From Methylocystis sp. L43 (GTDB lineage Bacteria; Pseudomonadota; Alphaproteobacteria; Rhizobiales; Beijerinckiaceae), in assembly GCF_015709525.1 (NCBI RefSeq), contig NZ_JADNRA010000015.1, forward strand, positions 1-64,000: a stretch of DNA of 64,000 bases, given 5' to 3'. This document shows, piece by piece, positions 28,173 to 35,312 of this stretch. Under the pieces are notes generated by a model, which made no database searches, had not been told where the DNA came from, and saw only the letters and a list, made by a program, of their open reading frames with translations. The first letter of the stretch is position 1, and each line of letters opens with the position of its first letter. The translations under genes and the position numbers were made by a program.

Positions 28173-28524
28173 GGAGAGACCTCCGACTCATACGAGCTAG
28201 GGTCGCCGCCGGCAGAGGGAAGCAAGGAGGAACGCGTATTTGGTTCAACGGATGCCGCTTTCCTGCAGAACGGCGGTGGCGAACGCGCGAGGCGCAAATC
28301 GGCACAGCTGATTTGCGTCGAAGAGCGGCTTATACAGAAGCGCGCAACTACGATGACTTATTGCGACTTATCCGTTATAGGTAGCAGATGTCCTTCGTCG
28401 AAGACGCTAGGACCGAGCGCCATGTCCAAGGCGTATTGCCAATACTAAAGGACGCTTGTGCCGAGGCGGGTCTTTCGAGCGACCTTCCTTGCCATATACG
28501 TCAACAGAAAGACCTTCAGCTTCA
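28173..28524. other. Intergenic stretch with one hairpin and no clear gene
   Basis: These 352 bases separate the divergent CYTH-CHAD gene and the hypothetical gene at 28525. They contain the hairpin at 28293-28317 and a 54-codon frame at 28388-28552 that I do not accept as a gene. Base composition is low in GC (27 of 60 in 28321-28380). Confidence 0.5.
28293..28317. repeat. Hairpin related to the 25784 element
   Basis: The stem is CGCAAATC / GATTTGCG with a 9-base loop. The left side GAGGCGCAAATCGG is identical to that of the hairpin at 25784-25815. The shared arm suggests two members of one repeat family flanking the SH3b and CYTH-CHAD genes. Confidence 0.5.
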
Positions 28525-29106
28525 ATGCGCCAGCCCACTCGTCCGTTCATAACGGCCTATAAAGGTCGGTCTCCCAAATCTCGCACTTCGAATCCGTGGA
28601 AGATCAACGAGCCTGAAAATGCGAGTGTGAGTCCAACGCTGAATGCCGCCAGCGCTTCGGCCGCTCCCGAGGTCGAACGTGACGCCTCATATTTGGCGGC
28701 GCTAAACGCGGCGGACGCGGTTTTCGGCGCCAAAGCGCCAGAACGTCCCCAAATTCTCTCGCCATCGACGGGCCTGCCGGGGCGCGTGCTCCCGAACCTG
28801 TTGCAAAACGAGGTCGTAAACGATCTTCCGGCGAGAGGCGCGTCAACTCGGACGCGTCGTGCGCGCCAGCCGGCCAAAGTTGCAGAGGCTGTTCCTGCGG
28901 AACCAAAAAAGGCGAAGCCGCAGGCCGCGCCGCTAACAGCAGTGACCCCGATATTCACGGCGCCGCGCGCAAAAGAACCGGAACCGGAAGTCATTCTCAA
29001 TACATCGTCGCGGCCGATCAGGAAGATTCGCAGGAAATGGGTTTTGAAGACTGAACTCAAGGCCGGCGAAACATGGAAGCGGCGCTTGAGCAGATTTGCT
29101 CGCTGA
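28525..29106 (+). CDS. Hypothetical basic, low-complexity protein, 193 aa
   Basis: It starts MRQPTRPFITAYKGRSPKSR. An Ala-, Pro- and Ser-rich middle (including ASYLAALNAADAVFGAKAPE) is followed by a basic C-terminus (RPIRKIRRKWVLKTELKAGE). It has no signal peptide or membrane helix and appears largely disordered with positively charged ends, which could suit nucleic-acid or polyanion binding; that is only an inference. I do not recognise a family. It is neighbour to the CYTH-CHAD gene in the same AT-richer stretch. Confidence 0.55.
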   Translation: MRQPTRPFITAYKGRSPKSRTSNPWKINEPENASVSPTLNAASASAAPEVERDASYLAALNAADAVFGAKAPERPQILSPSTGLPGRVLPNLLQNEVVNDLPARGASTRTRRARQPAKVAEAVPAEPKKAKPQAAPLTAVTPIFTAPRAKEPEPEVILNTSSRPIRKIRRKWVLKTELKAGETWKRRLSRFAR

Positions 29107-29253
29107 TCACGCTCCTTTTGCAGCCGCGCTCATGAGCAGCGCATTCCGTCCAGCTTTCCGTGCGTGTGGATCGCCCGCCACAGTCCTCAAATATTTGAGC
29201 ATTAACCACACTTCTCGACCCTGAATTAACGGCCCGGCGCCCATCCTCGCGGC

Positions 29254-30198
29254 ATGGTCCGCCGCGCCCATCCATCGTTGCTCGTGCCGGCGCTCGTCGC
29301 GGCGACGCTTTCCGCTTGCTCGATCGGGCAGAAGCCTCAGCGGCCGGCCTGGCGCACCCAGGCTGAAAACGCCTGTCTCGCGGAAAGACGCGTCAACCCT
29401 TCCGAGTTCATCGCGCTCGCGCCCGAAGTCGACGGTCCGGGCATTTGCGGCCTCACCAAGCCGTTCAAAGTGACGGCGCTGCAGGGCGGGGCCGTTTCGT
29501 TCAACGCGACCGCCACCCTCGACTGCTCGATGGTCGCCGAACTCGACGCCTGGCTCGCGGATGCCGTCCAGCCCGCCGCCCAGGCGCGCTTCAGACAGCA
29601 GGTGGTTCAGATCAATTCAATGGGCTCTTACGCCTGCCGCGGCATGAACAATCAGCGGGGCGCGCAGCTTTCTGAGCATTCCTTCGGCAATGCGCTGGAC
29701 ATCGGCGGCTTCGTGCTCGCCGACGGCCGCGAGATCACCCTTGTGCGCGACTGGCGCCACGGCGACGAACAGACGCGGGCCTTCCTGATGGACGTGCATC
29801 GCGGCTCATGCGGGCATTTCTCGACGGTGCTGTCGCCGGGCTCCAATGCCTTTCACTACAACCATATTCATGTCGATCTGGCGATGCACGGCCGCTCCGG
29901 ACGCAGCATCTGCAAGCCCGAGCCGCAAGAGACGTTGCCGCCGCCCGACCTGTCGCCGCTGATCGCCCAGGGGCGCGCGCCGCCTGCGCCGGATGACGAG
30001 ACTGATAATGACACGACGGGCAAGCCGCCGCTCGCCGCGTTCGAAGGACCTGGAGTCGGCGCGCGGGACGGGTTCGGCCCTGTGGCCGGACCTGAGGCCT
30101 ATGCGCCGCCGCCGCTTCCGCCGCGCCGCGGCGGCATCGGCCAGCTCATCGAAGATCCGGATCAGACGTCGAGCATCGGCCGCCGGCGACGACTATAA
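29254..30198 (+). CDS. Extensin-like domain lipoprotein
   Basis: This 314-residue protein starts MVRRAHPSLLVPALVAATLS with lipobox LSAC. The extensin-like C-terminal domain spans about residues 40-215: SYACRGMNNQRGAQLSEHSF, NALDIGGFVLADGREITL, and FHYNHIHVDLAMHGRSGRSI. The conserved His and Asp residues resemble those of LAS/D-Ala-D-Ala carboxypeptidase-type metallopeptidases, so a cell-wall function is likely. The last 90 residues are Pro-rich and probably unstructured. Its stop overlaps the convergent hicA gene by six bases. Confidence 0.86.
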   Translation: MVRRAHPSLLVPALVAATLSACSIGQKPQRPAWRTQAENACLAERRVNPSEFIALAPEVDGPGICGLTKPFKVTALQGGAVSFNATATLDCSMVAELDAWLADAVQPAAQARFRQQVVQINSMGSYACRGMNNQRGAQLSEHSFGNALDIGGFVLADGREITLVRDWRHGDEQTRAFLMDVHRGSCGHFSTVLSPGSNAFHYNHIHVDLAMHGRSGRSICKPEPQETLPPPDLSPLIAQGRAPPAPDDETDNDTTGKPPLAAFEGPGVGARDGFGPVAGPEAYAPPPLPPRRGGIGQLIEDPDQTSSIGRRRRL

Positions 30199-30405
30199 AT
30201 CTTCCCGCGTCAGTCCTGTTCGTTTGGCTATCCTCGCCAACATTCGTGGCCCGATCTCCTCGCCATCGTGAAACGCAAATATGAAATCAGGAAACCCACT
30301 TTTGGCATACGTCCGGTGAGAGCCGGCGGATCGCTTTTCCGTCCAACCTTTTCTTTCTAGCGCTGCACGAAGACGCTTCGCCTTTACGCTCGGCCATGGC
30401 GTCAT
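30193..30405 (-). CDS. hicA: HicA-type toxin (mRNA interferase)
   Basis: This 70-residue protein has a dsRBD-like HicA fold: KAKRLRAALERKGWTEKRSA, then GSHRTYAKSG with the candidate catalytic histidine H30. The C-terminal GPRMLARIAKRTGLTREDL is the usual helix. HicA toxins cleave mRNA and are neutralised by HicB. Its start overlaps the upstream antitoxin stop by four bases. The order is antitoxin first, unlike the E. coli hicAB order. Confidence 0.88.
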   Translation of the reverse strand: MTPWPSVKAKRLRAALERKGWTEKRSAGSHRTYAKSGFPDFIFAFHDGEEIGPRMLARIAKRTGLTREDL

Positions 30406-30608
30406 GCAGCCGCGAAAGTAATATGAATCGGCTCAGTCGGGCGTTCGCCATGTTCAATGCGGTCTGCGATGACGCGCAGGGCCAGCGCCTCCACCTGAGC
30501 GATGGCCTCCTCCCGGGTCGTGGCGTATTTCAACGCGCCGGGAATTTCCAGGATTTCGGCGATCCAGCGGCCGTCCACCTCCTGCTCGGTCTCCACAGTC
30601 AGCTTCAT
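30402..30608 (-). CDS. hicB: HicB-type antitoxin
   Basis: This 68-residue protein starts MKLTVETEQEVDGRWIAEIL, followed by IPGALKYATTREEAIAQVEA. It is a truncated RNase H-like HicB fold without an obvious C-terminal HTH or ribbon-helix-helix DNA-binding domain. It should bind and block the HicA encoded by the overlapping downstream gene. Lack of a DNA-binding domain suggests autoregulation may differ from two-domain HicB proteins. Confidence 0.85.
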   Translation of the reverse strand: MKLTVETEQEVDGRWIAEILEIPGALKYATTREEAIAQVEALALRVIADRIEHGERPTEPIHITFAAA

Positions 30609-30617
30609 CGCCCTTCC

Positions 30618-30899
30618 TCAGCGCTTGCTCGCGCCCACATTGACGAGCCGCAGAACGAGCCACGCCGGCACGACGAAAATGGCGCCGGCGAGCACATAGC
30701 TGACAAGCTCCCTCACCGCGCCGAAGCCCAGCTGATAGATGCGGTCGAAGAACGCCTGCACGCCGCGAAAAATGTCGATCGGCCGCAGTTCGAGCCACAT
30801 CAGCAGGGCGCCGACGACGAGCGAAATGACGAACAACCGCGCGAGAATGTTGAGCGGCGAGCCGCCGAGGAAATTTTCAAGCGTGTTGTTCGACGCCAT
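30618..30899 (-). CDS. DUF6460 family small membrane protein
   Basis: This 93-residue protein starts MASNNTLENFLGGSPLNILA, the DUF6460-type N-terminus. Two hydrophobic segments (LFVISLVVGALLMWLEL and VSYVLAGAIFVVPAWLVLRL) are joined by an amphipathic stretch. It is predicted to be in the inner membrane, with unknown function. The ATG at 30899 has AGGAAA upstream; an upstream in-frame extension of 43 residues is possible but looks non-conserved. It lies 9 bases upstream of hicB on the same strand. Confidence 0.75.
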   Translation of the reverse strand: MASNNTLENFLGGSPLNILARLFVISLVVGALLMWLELRPIDIFRGVQAFFDRIYQLGFGAVRELVSYVLAGAIFVVPAWLVLRLVNVGASKR

Positions 30900-31064
30900 C
30901 TGGTTGGTTTCCTGTGAAATTTTATCGGAGTTCGGCAGAACCAGCACGTCATGCGCGGCCTCTGGCCGCTCAGGCCGGGGCGGCTTGTCGAGATGCGGCC
31001 AATTGGCGAAGGGTCCCTGATCAGCCACGGGGGCGCTCCTGCGGACGCGTCGTCACTCTGGTCC

Positions 31065-31499
31065 TCACGGAGCGCCTCCGGGCGAGGTCTCTTCGCGGAA
31101 CAGGCGCATTATGCGGCGCAGAAAGCGCTCGGTAAAGGAGAGCGCGCGCTCGAATTCCTCTTCGCTCGGCGCCATGTTCGGCCTGGCCGCCGGGGGAACG
31201 GGCGCACCCTCGGCGCGCGCTTTGAGCGCGGCGTTCTCCTTGCGCAGACGGTCGATCTCCGCCTCAAACGCGGTGCGCTCCTCGGCGCCCAGCCGACACG
31301 CCGTGACGCCGTCCTTGACCGAACAATAGGACAGGGCGCCGGTCTCCTTGTTCAGCCGGACATAGCCGCCCTCGGCAGGGGTGAGCGTGAAGCGCTCGCC
31401 TTCCGGCGCGATGATGGGCGGCGGCGTTTCGGCGGCCGCCGGCGCTCCGAAGGACGCGGCGAGGACAATCGCGAGGAAGAGATGCTGTGCTTTGCCCAT
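31065..31499 (-). CDS. Exported hypothetical protein with coiled-coil segment, 144 aa
   Basis: It starts MGKAQHLFLAIVLAASFGAP, a signal peptide cut near AAAE. The mature part has GYVRLNKETGALSYCSVKDG and a coiled-coil helix (FEAEIDRLRKENAALKARAE), then a helical C-terminus (FTERFLRRIMRLFREE). I do not recognise the family, although similar short periplasmic proteins are frequent in Rhizobiales. It is divergent from hsp20. Confidence 0.7.
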   Translation of the reverse strand: MGKAQHLFLAIVLAASFGAPAAAETPPPIIAPEGERFTLTPAEGGYVRLNKETGALSYCSVKDGVTACRLGAEERTAFEAEIDRLRKENAALKARAEGAPVPPAARPNMAPSEEEFERALSFTERFLRRIMRLFREETSPGGAP

Positions 31500-31582
31500 G
31501 GTCGCCGCTCTTAAGGGGAAGCTTGCTCGCACATGGGCGTTTGTCGTTCGCGCGTCAATGGCGGGCGCGCGCATCGGCCGCG

Positions 31583-31611
31583 CTTGAATGGCTCGGCCGG
31601 CTCGGCCATAT
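31583..31611 (+). promoter_or_regulatory. Sigma-32 (RpoH)-like heat-shock promoter of hsp20
   Basis: The -35 element CTTGAAT (31583-31589), a 14-base spacer and the -10 element GGCCATAT (31604-31611) match the heat-shock consensus CTTGAAA-N14-CCCCATNT at all but three positions. It lies about 60 bases upstream of the hsp20 ATG. Confidence 0.6.
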
Positions 31612-31672
31612 AGCTGAAGCCGGAGCGCTTCACGGGCTCTGGCCGAAGAGGCGCCAACAGGGCTTCAACGAC

Positions 31673-32098
31673 ATGTCGCGTCCGCCGCTCAATTCGCCGT
31701 TCCTGCTCGGCTTCGATGAGATCGAAAGGGCGCTCGACCGCGTCGCCCGCACCGCCTCCGACGGCTACCCTCCCTATAATATCGAGCGCATTCCGCGCGT
31801 CGAGAGCGCGCCGGAGCGGCTTCGGATCACACTGGCCGTCGCGGGCTTCACCCGCGACCAGCTCGACGTCTCGCTCGAAGAGAATCAGCTTGTCATCCGC
31901 GGGCGGCAAACCGAGGATCGAGAGCGGCATTTCCTGCATCGCGGCATCGCCGCGCGGCAGTTTCAGCGCGCCTTTCTCCTGGCCGAAGGAATGCAGGTGC
32001 TCGGGGCCGATCTCGTCAATGGGCTGCTCTCCATCGACCTGGCGCGGCCCGAGCCGGCGCGGGTCATCAAAAAGATCGAAATCGCGGCTCGCGACTGA
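31673..32098 (+). CDS. Hsp20/alpha-crystallin family small heat-shock protein
   Basis: This 141-residue holdase chaperone has the N-terminus PFLLGFDEIERALDRVARTA, the alpha-crystallin domain RITLAVAGFTRDQLDVSLEE, the IRGRQTEDRERHFLHRGIAA region and the strand GLLSIDLARPEPARVIKKIE. It resembles class A rhizobial small heat-shock proteins (IbpA-like). A good RpoH-type promoter is upstream. ATG at 31673 was chosen because the preceding extension contains the promoter. Confidence 0.95.
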   Translation: MSRPPLNSPFLLGFDEIERALDRVARTASDGYPPYNIERIPRVESAPERLRITLAVAGFTRDQLDVSLEENQLVIRGRQTEDRERHFLHRGIAARQFQRAFLLAEGMQVLGADLVNGLLSIDLARPEPARVIKKIEIAARD

Positions 32099-32237
32099 GC
32101 GACTTCCCGATCACATTGCCCGCCTTCTCGCCAGGATCGACGCCCAGGATCAACGCCCAGGCGACAAATGTCGTCGCCGTCACCGCTTGCCGACGCCATT
32201 TGCTTGAGAGCCTGCGCAGAAAGCCCTATCAGGTGTC

Positions 32238-33557
32238 ATGTTCGAGCTAGCCGTCGCGCTTGTGTTGATAGTCATCAACGGGATTTTCTCGTTGTCAGAA
32301 CTCGCGATCGTTTCGTCGCGCAAAGTGCGGCTGAAGACTTTGGCCGCCGAAGGGCGCCGCGGCGCCGCCGCCGCCCTGGCGCTGGCGGAAAATCCGGGAC
32401 GCTTCCTCTCCACCGTTCAGATCGGGATCACGCTCGTCGGAATCCTCGCGGGCGCCTTTTCAGGCGCCGCGCTCGGTCAGCGGCTTTCGCAAGAGCTGCG
32501 CGCGCTGGGTCTATCGGACAGTGCGGCGGATTGGATCGGCTATGGCGGCGTCATCGGCGTCATCACCTATCTTTCCGTCGTGATCGGCGAATTGCTGCCC
32601 AAGAACATCGCGCTGCGCCATGCGGAAGCCATCGCCTGCCGCATGGCCGCGCCGATGGCGTTGCTTTCCACTCTGGTCACGCCGGTGGTCTGGCTGCTCG
32701 ATGAGTCGACGAAGCTGATCTTGCTGTTCGTCGGCCAGGCCAACGAGCTTCAGTCCTGGGTCACCGATGAGGAAATCAAGACCTTCGTCGCCGAGGCGCA
32801 TTCGGCGGGGGCGATCGAGGCCGACGAACAGCAGATGATCGCGGGCGTGCTGCGGCTGGGCGACCGCGCCGCGCGGGCGCTGATGACCCCGCGCACGGAG
32901 GTGGACTGGCTCAATCTCAGCGAGCCGGAGAACATTCTGCGCGAGAGGCTCATCGAGACGTCCCATGCGCGCCTGCCGGTCAGTCGGGGCGATATGGACG
33001 ACATGATCGGCGTCCTGCTGATCCGAGACCTGCTGGGACCCGCGCTGCGCGGCGAGCCGCTCGACCTCGAATCCCATGTCCGGTCGGCGCCGGTCGTGCC
33101 CGATTCGATCGACGCGCTCGACGCCCTGAATGTTCTGCGCGAAGCCGAGACGCCGATGGCGCTCGTGCACGACGAATATGGCCATTTCGAAGGCGTTGTG
33201 ACGCCCGCCGATATTCTCGACGCCATCGCCGGCGCGTTCAGGTCCGACGAGGGGCATGAGGAGCCCGAGGCGCTTCAGCGCGAAGACGGCAGCTGGCTAC
33301 TCGCCGGCTGGATGCCGGTCGACGAAATGGCCGAGCTTTTGCACGTTGCGCTGCCCGAGAACAGGAGCTTTGAAACGGTGGCCGGCCTTGTCCTCGATGG
33401 GCTCATTCGGTTTCCGACTCTCGGCGAAACGGTGGAGAAGCTCGGATGGCGCTTCGAAGTCATCGATCTCGACGGACGCCGTCTCGACAAGGTGCTGGCG
33501 TCAAAGCTCCCCACCGAGGGCCACAACGGCGCACGCACGAGAGAATCTAACGGCTGA
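32238..33557 (+). CDS. CNNM/CorC-HlyC family transporter-like protein (DUF21-CBS-CorC)
   Basis: This 439-residue protein has an N-terminal DUF21 membrane domain (about 1-190, starting MFELAVALVLIVINGIFSLS), a tandem CBS pair (about 205-335, including ARALMTPRTEVDWLNLS and TPMALVHDEYGHFEGVVTPA), and a C-terminal CorC_HlyC domain (about 350-430). Relatives are linked to Mg/Co efflux or regulation; 'hemolysin' labels are historical. It lies between hsp20 and the DUF1150 gene, reading with hsp20. Confidence 0.92.
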   Translation: MFELAVALVLIVINGIFSLSELAIVSSRKVRLKTLAAEGRRGAAAALALAENPGRFLSTVQIGITLVGILAGAFSGAALGQRLSQELRALGLSDSAADWIGYGGVIGVITYLSVVIGELLPKNIALRHAEAIACRMAAPMALLSTLVTPVVWLLDESTKLILLFVGQANELQSWVTDEEIKTFVAEAHSAGAIEADEQQMIAGVLRLGDRAARALMTPRTEVDWLNLSEPENILRERLIETSHARLPVSRGDMDDMIGVLLIRDLLGPALRGEPLDLESHVRSAPVVPDSIDALDALNVLREAETPMALVHDEYGHFEGVVTPADILDAIAGAFRSDEGHEEPEALQREDGSWLLAGWMPVDEMAELLHVALPENRSFETVAGLVLDGLIRFPTLGETVEKLGWRFEVIDLDGRRLDKVLASKLPTEGHNGARTRESNG

Positions 33558-33627
33558 GTTGCGGGAGGGGTCGTCGCGTTCGCCCGGGCGGCAGGCGCGC
33601 CGGCGGCGCGCCTCTGTCGTGGGCAGG

Positions 33628-33897
33628 TTAGTGCAGGCTCACCATCTGCAGATGATTTTCACGAGCGTTGCCGATGCAGCCTTCTTCCGAATCCGCAAGC
33701 ACGATCGGCGCGCCATCCGCACCGAAAAGCGCAAAGATCGTCAGCCCCGGCGCGATCTGCGGCGCCTGCGGGTAAAGCCGGTTGACGTCTTCCGAGCGCA
33801 TCGATCGCACATAAGCGATGAGGCCATCGCCAAGATGCGCGAACTGCTCGGGCGTCAGCGGAGACTCTCTGGTTTCGGTCGCGGTTTTCATTTCCAT
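33628..33897 (-). CDS. DUF1150 family protein
   Basis: This 89-residue protein starts MEMKTATETRESPLTPEQFA. The conserved core IAYVRSMRSEDVNRLYPQA, IAPGLTIFALFGADGAPIVL and the C-terminal ENHLQMVSLH match DUF1150, an alphaproteobacterial family often next to Hsp20 genes. The function is unknown. The ATG at 33897 has GGAGG 5 bases upstream; an in-frame TTG four codons earlier is less likely. A close match to a heat-shock promoter lies about 70 bases upstream. Confidence 0.88.
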   Translation of the reverse strand: MEMKTATETRESPLTPEQFAHLGDGLIAYVRSMRSEDVNRLYPQAPQIAPGLTIFALFGADGAPIVLADSEEGCIGNARENHLQMVSLH

Positions 33898-33966
33898 CTC
33901 TACCTCCAATGGCGGTCCTTTCGCCCCCGCCGACGGCGCCCATTAGGCGGCGCGCCGTCCGAAATT

Positions 33967-33995
33967 AGATGGGGCATGATTTGGAGATTTTGAAG
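33967..33995 (-). promoter_or_regulatory. Sigma-32 (RpoH)-like promoter of the DUF1150 gene
   Basis: Reading on the minus strand, the -35 element is CTTCAAA (33995-33989), the spacer is 14 bases, and the -10 element is CCCCATCT (33974-33967), a perfect match to CCCCATNT. The -35 differs from CTTGAAA at one base. It sits in the gap between sucB and the DUF1150 gene. Confidence 0.65.
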
Positions 33996-34004
33996 GGGTC
34001 GCGG

Positions 34005-35285
34005 CTACAGGCCGAGCGCCAGCCGTGCAGGATCTTCGAGCAATTCCTTGACTCGCACCAGGAACGTCACGGCTTCTTTTCCATCGACGACACGGTGATC
34101 GTAGGACAGCGCCAGATACATCATCGGCCGCGCTTCGATCTTGCCGTCAACGACCACAGGGCGTTCCTGAATCTTGTGCATGCCGAGAATGCCCGATTGC
34201 GGCGCATTCAGGATCGGCGTGGACATCAGCGAACCATAGACGCCGCCATTCGAAATCGTGAAGGTGCCGCCCTGCAGATCGGCGATGTCGAGGGCGCCCT
34301 CGCGCGCCCTGCGACCGAGCTCCGCAATGGCGCGTTCGATCTCGGCGAGCGACAGACGGTCGGCGTCGCGCACCACCGGGACGACGAGTCCCTTCTGCGT
34401 GCCGACGGCGACGCCGATGTGGCAGAAGCGCTTATAGATGATGTCCGATCCGTCGATCTCCGCATTGACGCTCGGCACTTCTTCCAGAGCCTGGCAGCAG
34501 GCCTTCACGAAGAAGCCCATGAAGCCCAGCTTCACGCCGTGCCGCTTCTCGAACGCCTCCTTGTAGCGTTTGCGCAATTCGATGAGCGTCGACATGTCGA
34601 CTTCATTGAACGTCGTCAGAATGGCGGCGGTGTTTTGCGCTTCTTTCAGACGACGCGCGATCGTCTGACGCAAGCGCGACATTTTCACCCGTTCTTCGCG
34701 GTGGCCGTCTTCCTGCGGAACGGGAGCGCGAGGCGGCGGCGCCTCGACTCGCGCTTCCTGGGAAGCATGCTCTTGCGCGCGGGCGTCTTGCGCGGGCTGC
34801 GGGGCAGCCGCCTGACGTGCGGCGAATTGAACGACGTCGGACTTCAGCGCCTGACCGCGCTTGCCGCTGCCGGGAACCTGAGCGATGTCGATTCCCTGTT
34901 CAACGGCGATCTTGGCGGCGGAGGGCGCTGGGGGCATCGTCGTCGCGAGCGGCGTCGACGCCGACTTAGGCGCAGGCGCGGCGGGGGCGGGCGCTGGTTT
35001 GGGCGCCGCGCTTTTGCCGGCGGTTTCGCCGCTCTTCGCCGGCGCCGCGGCGCCCTCGGCGATCTGACCGAGCAGCGCGCCAGGGCCAACGGTTTCGCCC
35101 TCCTTGGCGACGATCTCGGCGAGCACGCCGGCGGCGGGGGCGTTGACTTCGAGCGTCACTTTGTCGGTTTCGAGTTCGGCGAGCGCCTCGTCGGCGCGCA
35201 CCGCATCGCCCGCCTTCTTGAACCAGCGGCCGATCGTCGCTTCAGTCACCGATTCGCCCAAGGTCGGCACGCGTATTTCAGCCAT
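34005..35285 (-). CDS. sucB: 2-oxoglutarate dehydrogenase E2, dihydrolipoyl succinyltransferase
   Basis: This 426-residue E2 core enzyme has an N-terminal lipoyl domain with lipoyl-lysine K42 in [11 protein letters not shown], an Ala/Pro linker, a peripheral subunit-binding domain ([20 protein letters not shown]), and a C-terminal acyltransferase domain with the catalytic region [17 protein letters not shown]. It transfers succinyl groups to CoA in the TCA cycle. It follows sucA by 27 bases; the E3 gene (lpd), often next, is not here. Confidence 0.96.
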   Translation of the reverse strand: MAEIRVPTLGESVTEATIGRWFKKAGDAVRADEALAELETDKVTLEVNAPAAGVLAEIVAKEGETVGPGALLGQIAEGAAAPAKSGETAGKSAAPKPAPAPAAPAPKSASTPLATTMPPAPSAAKIAVEQGIDIAQVPGSGKRGQALKSDVVQFAARQAAAPQPAQDARAQEHASQEARVEAPPPRAPVPQEDGHREERVKMSRLRQTIARRLKEAQNTAAILTTFNEVDMSTLIELRKRYKEAFEKRHGVKLGFMGFFVKACCQALEEVPSVNAEIDGSDIIYKRFCHIGVAVGTQKGLVVPVVRDADRLSLAEIERAIAELGRRAREGALDIADLQGGTFTISNGGVYGSLMSTPILNAPQSGILGMHKIQERPVVVDGKIEARPMMYLALSYDHRVVDGKEAVTFLVRVKELLEDPARLALGL

Positions 35286-35312
35286 CGGCTCTCTCTTCGC
35301 TCGCGTCGCGTC

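Noticed and set aside
28388-28552. 54-codon plus-strand frame before the 28525 gene
   Set aside because: No ribosome site is visible and it overlaps the better-supported downstream start; it may be chance in this AT-richer gap.
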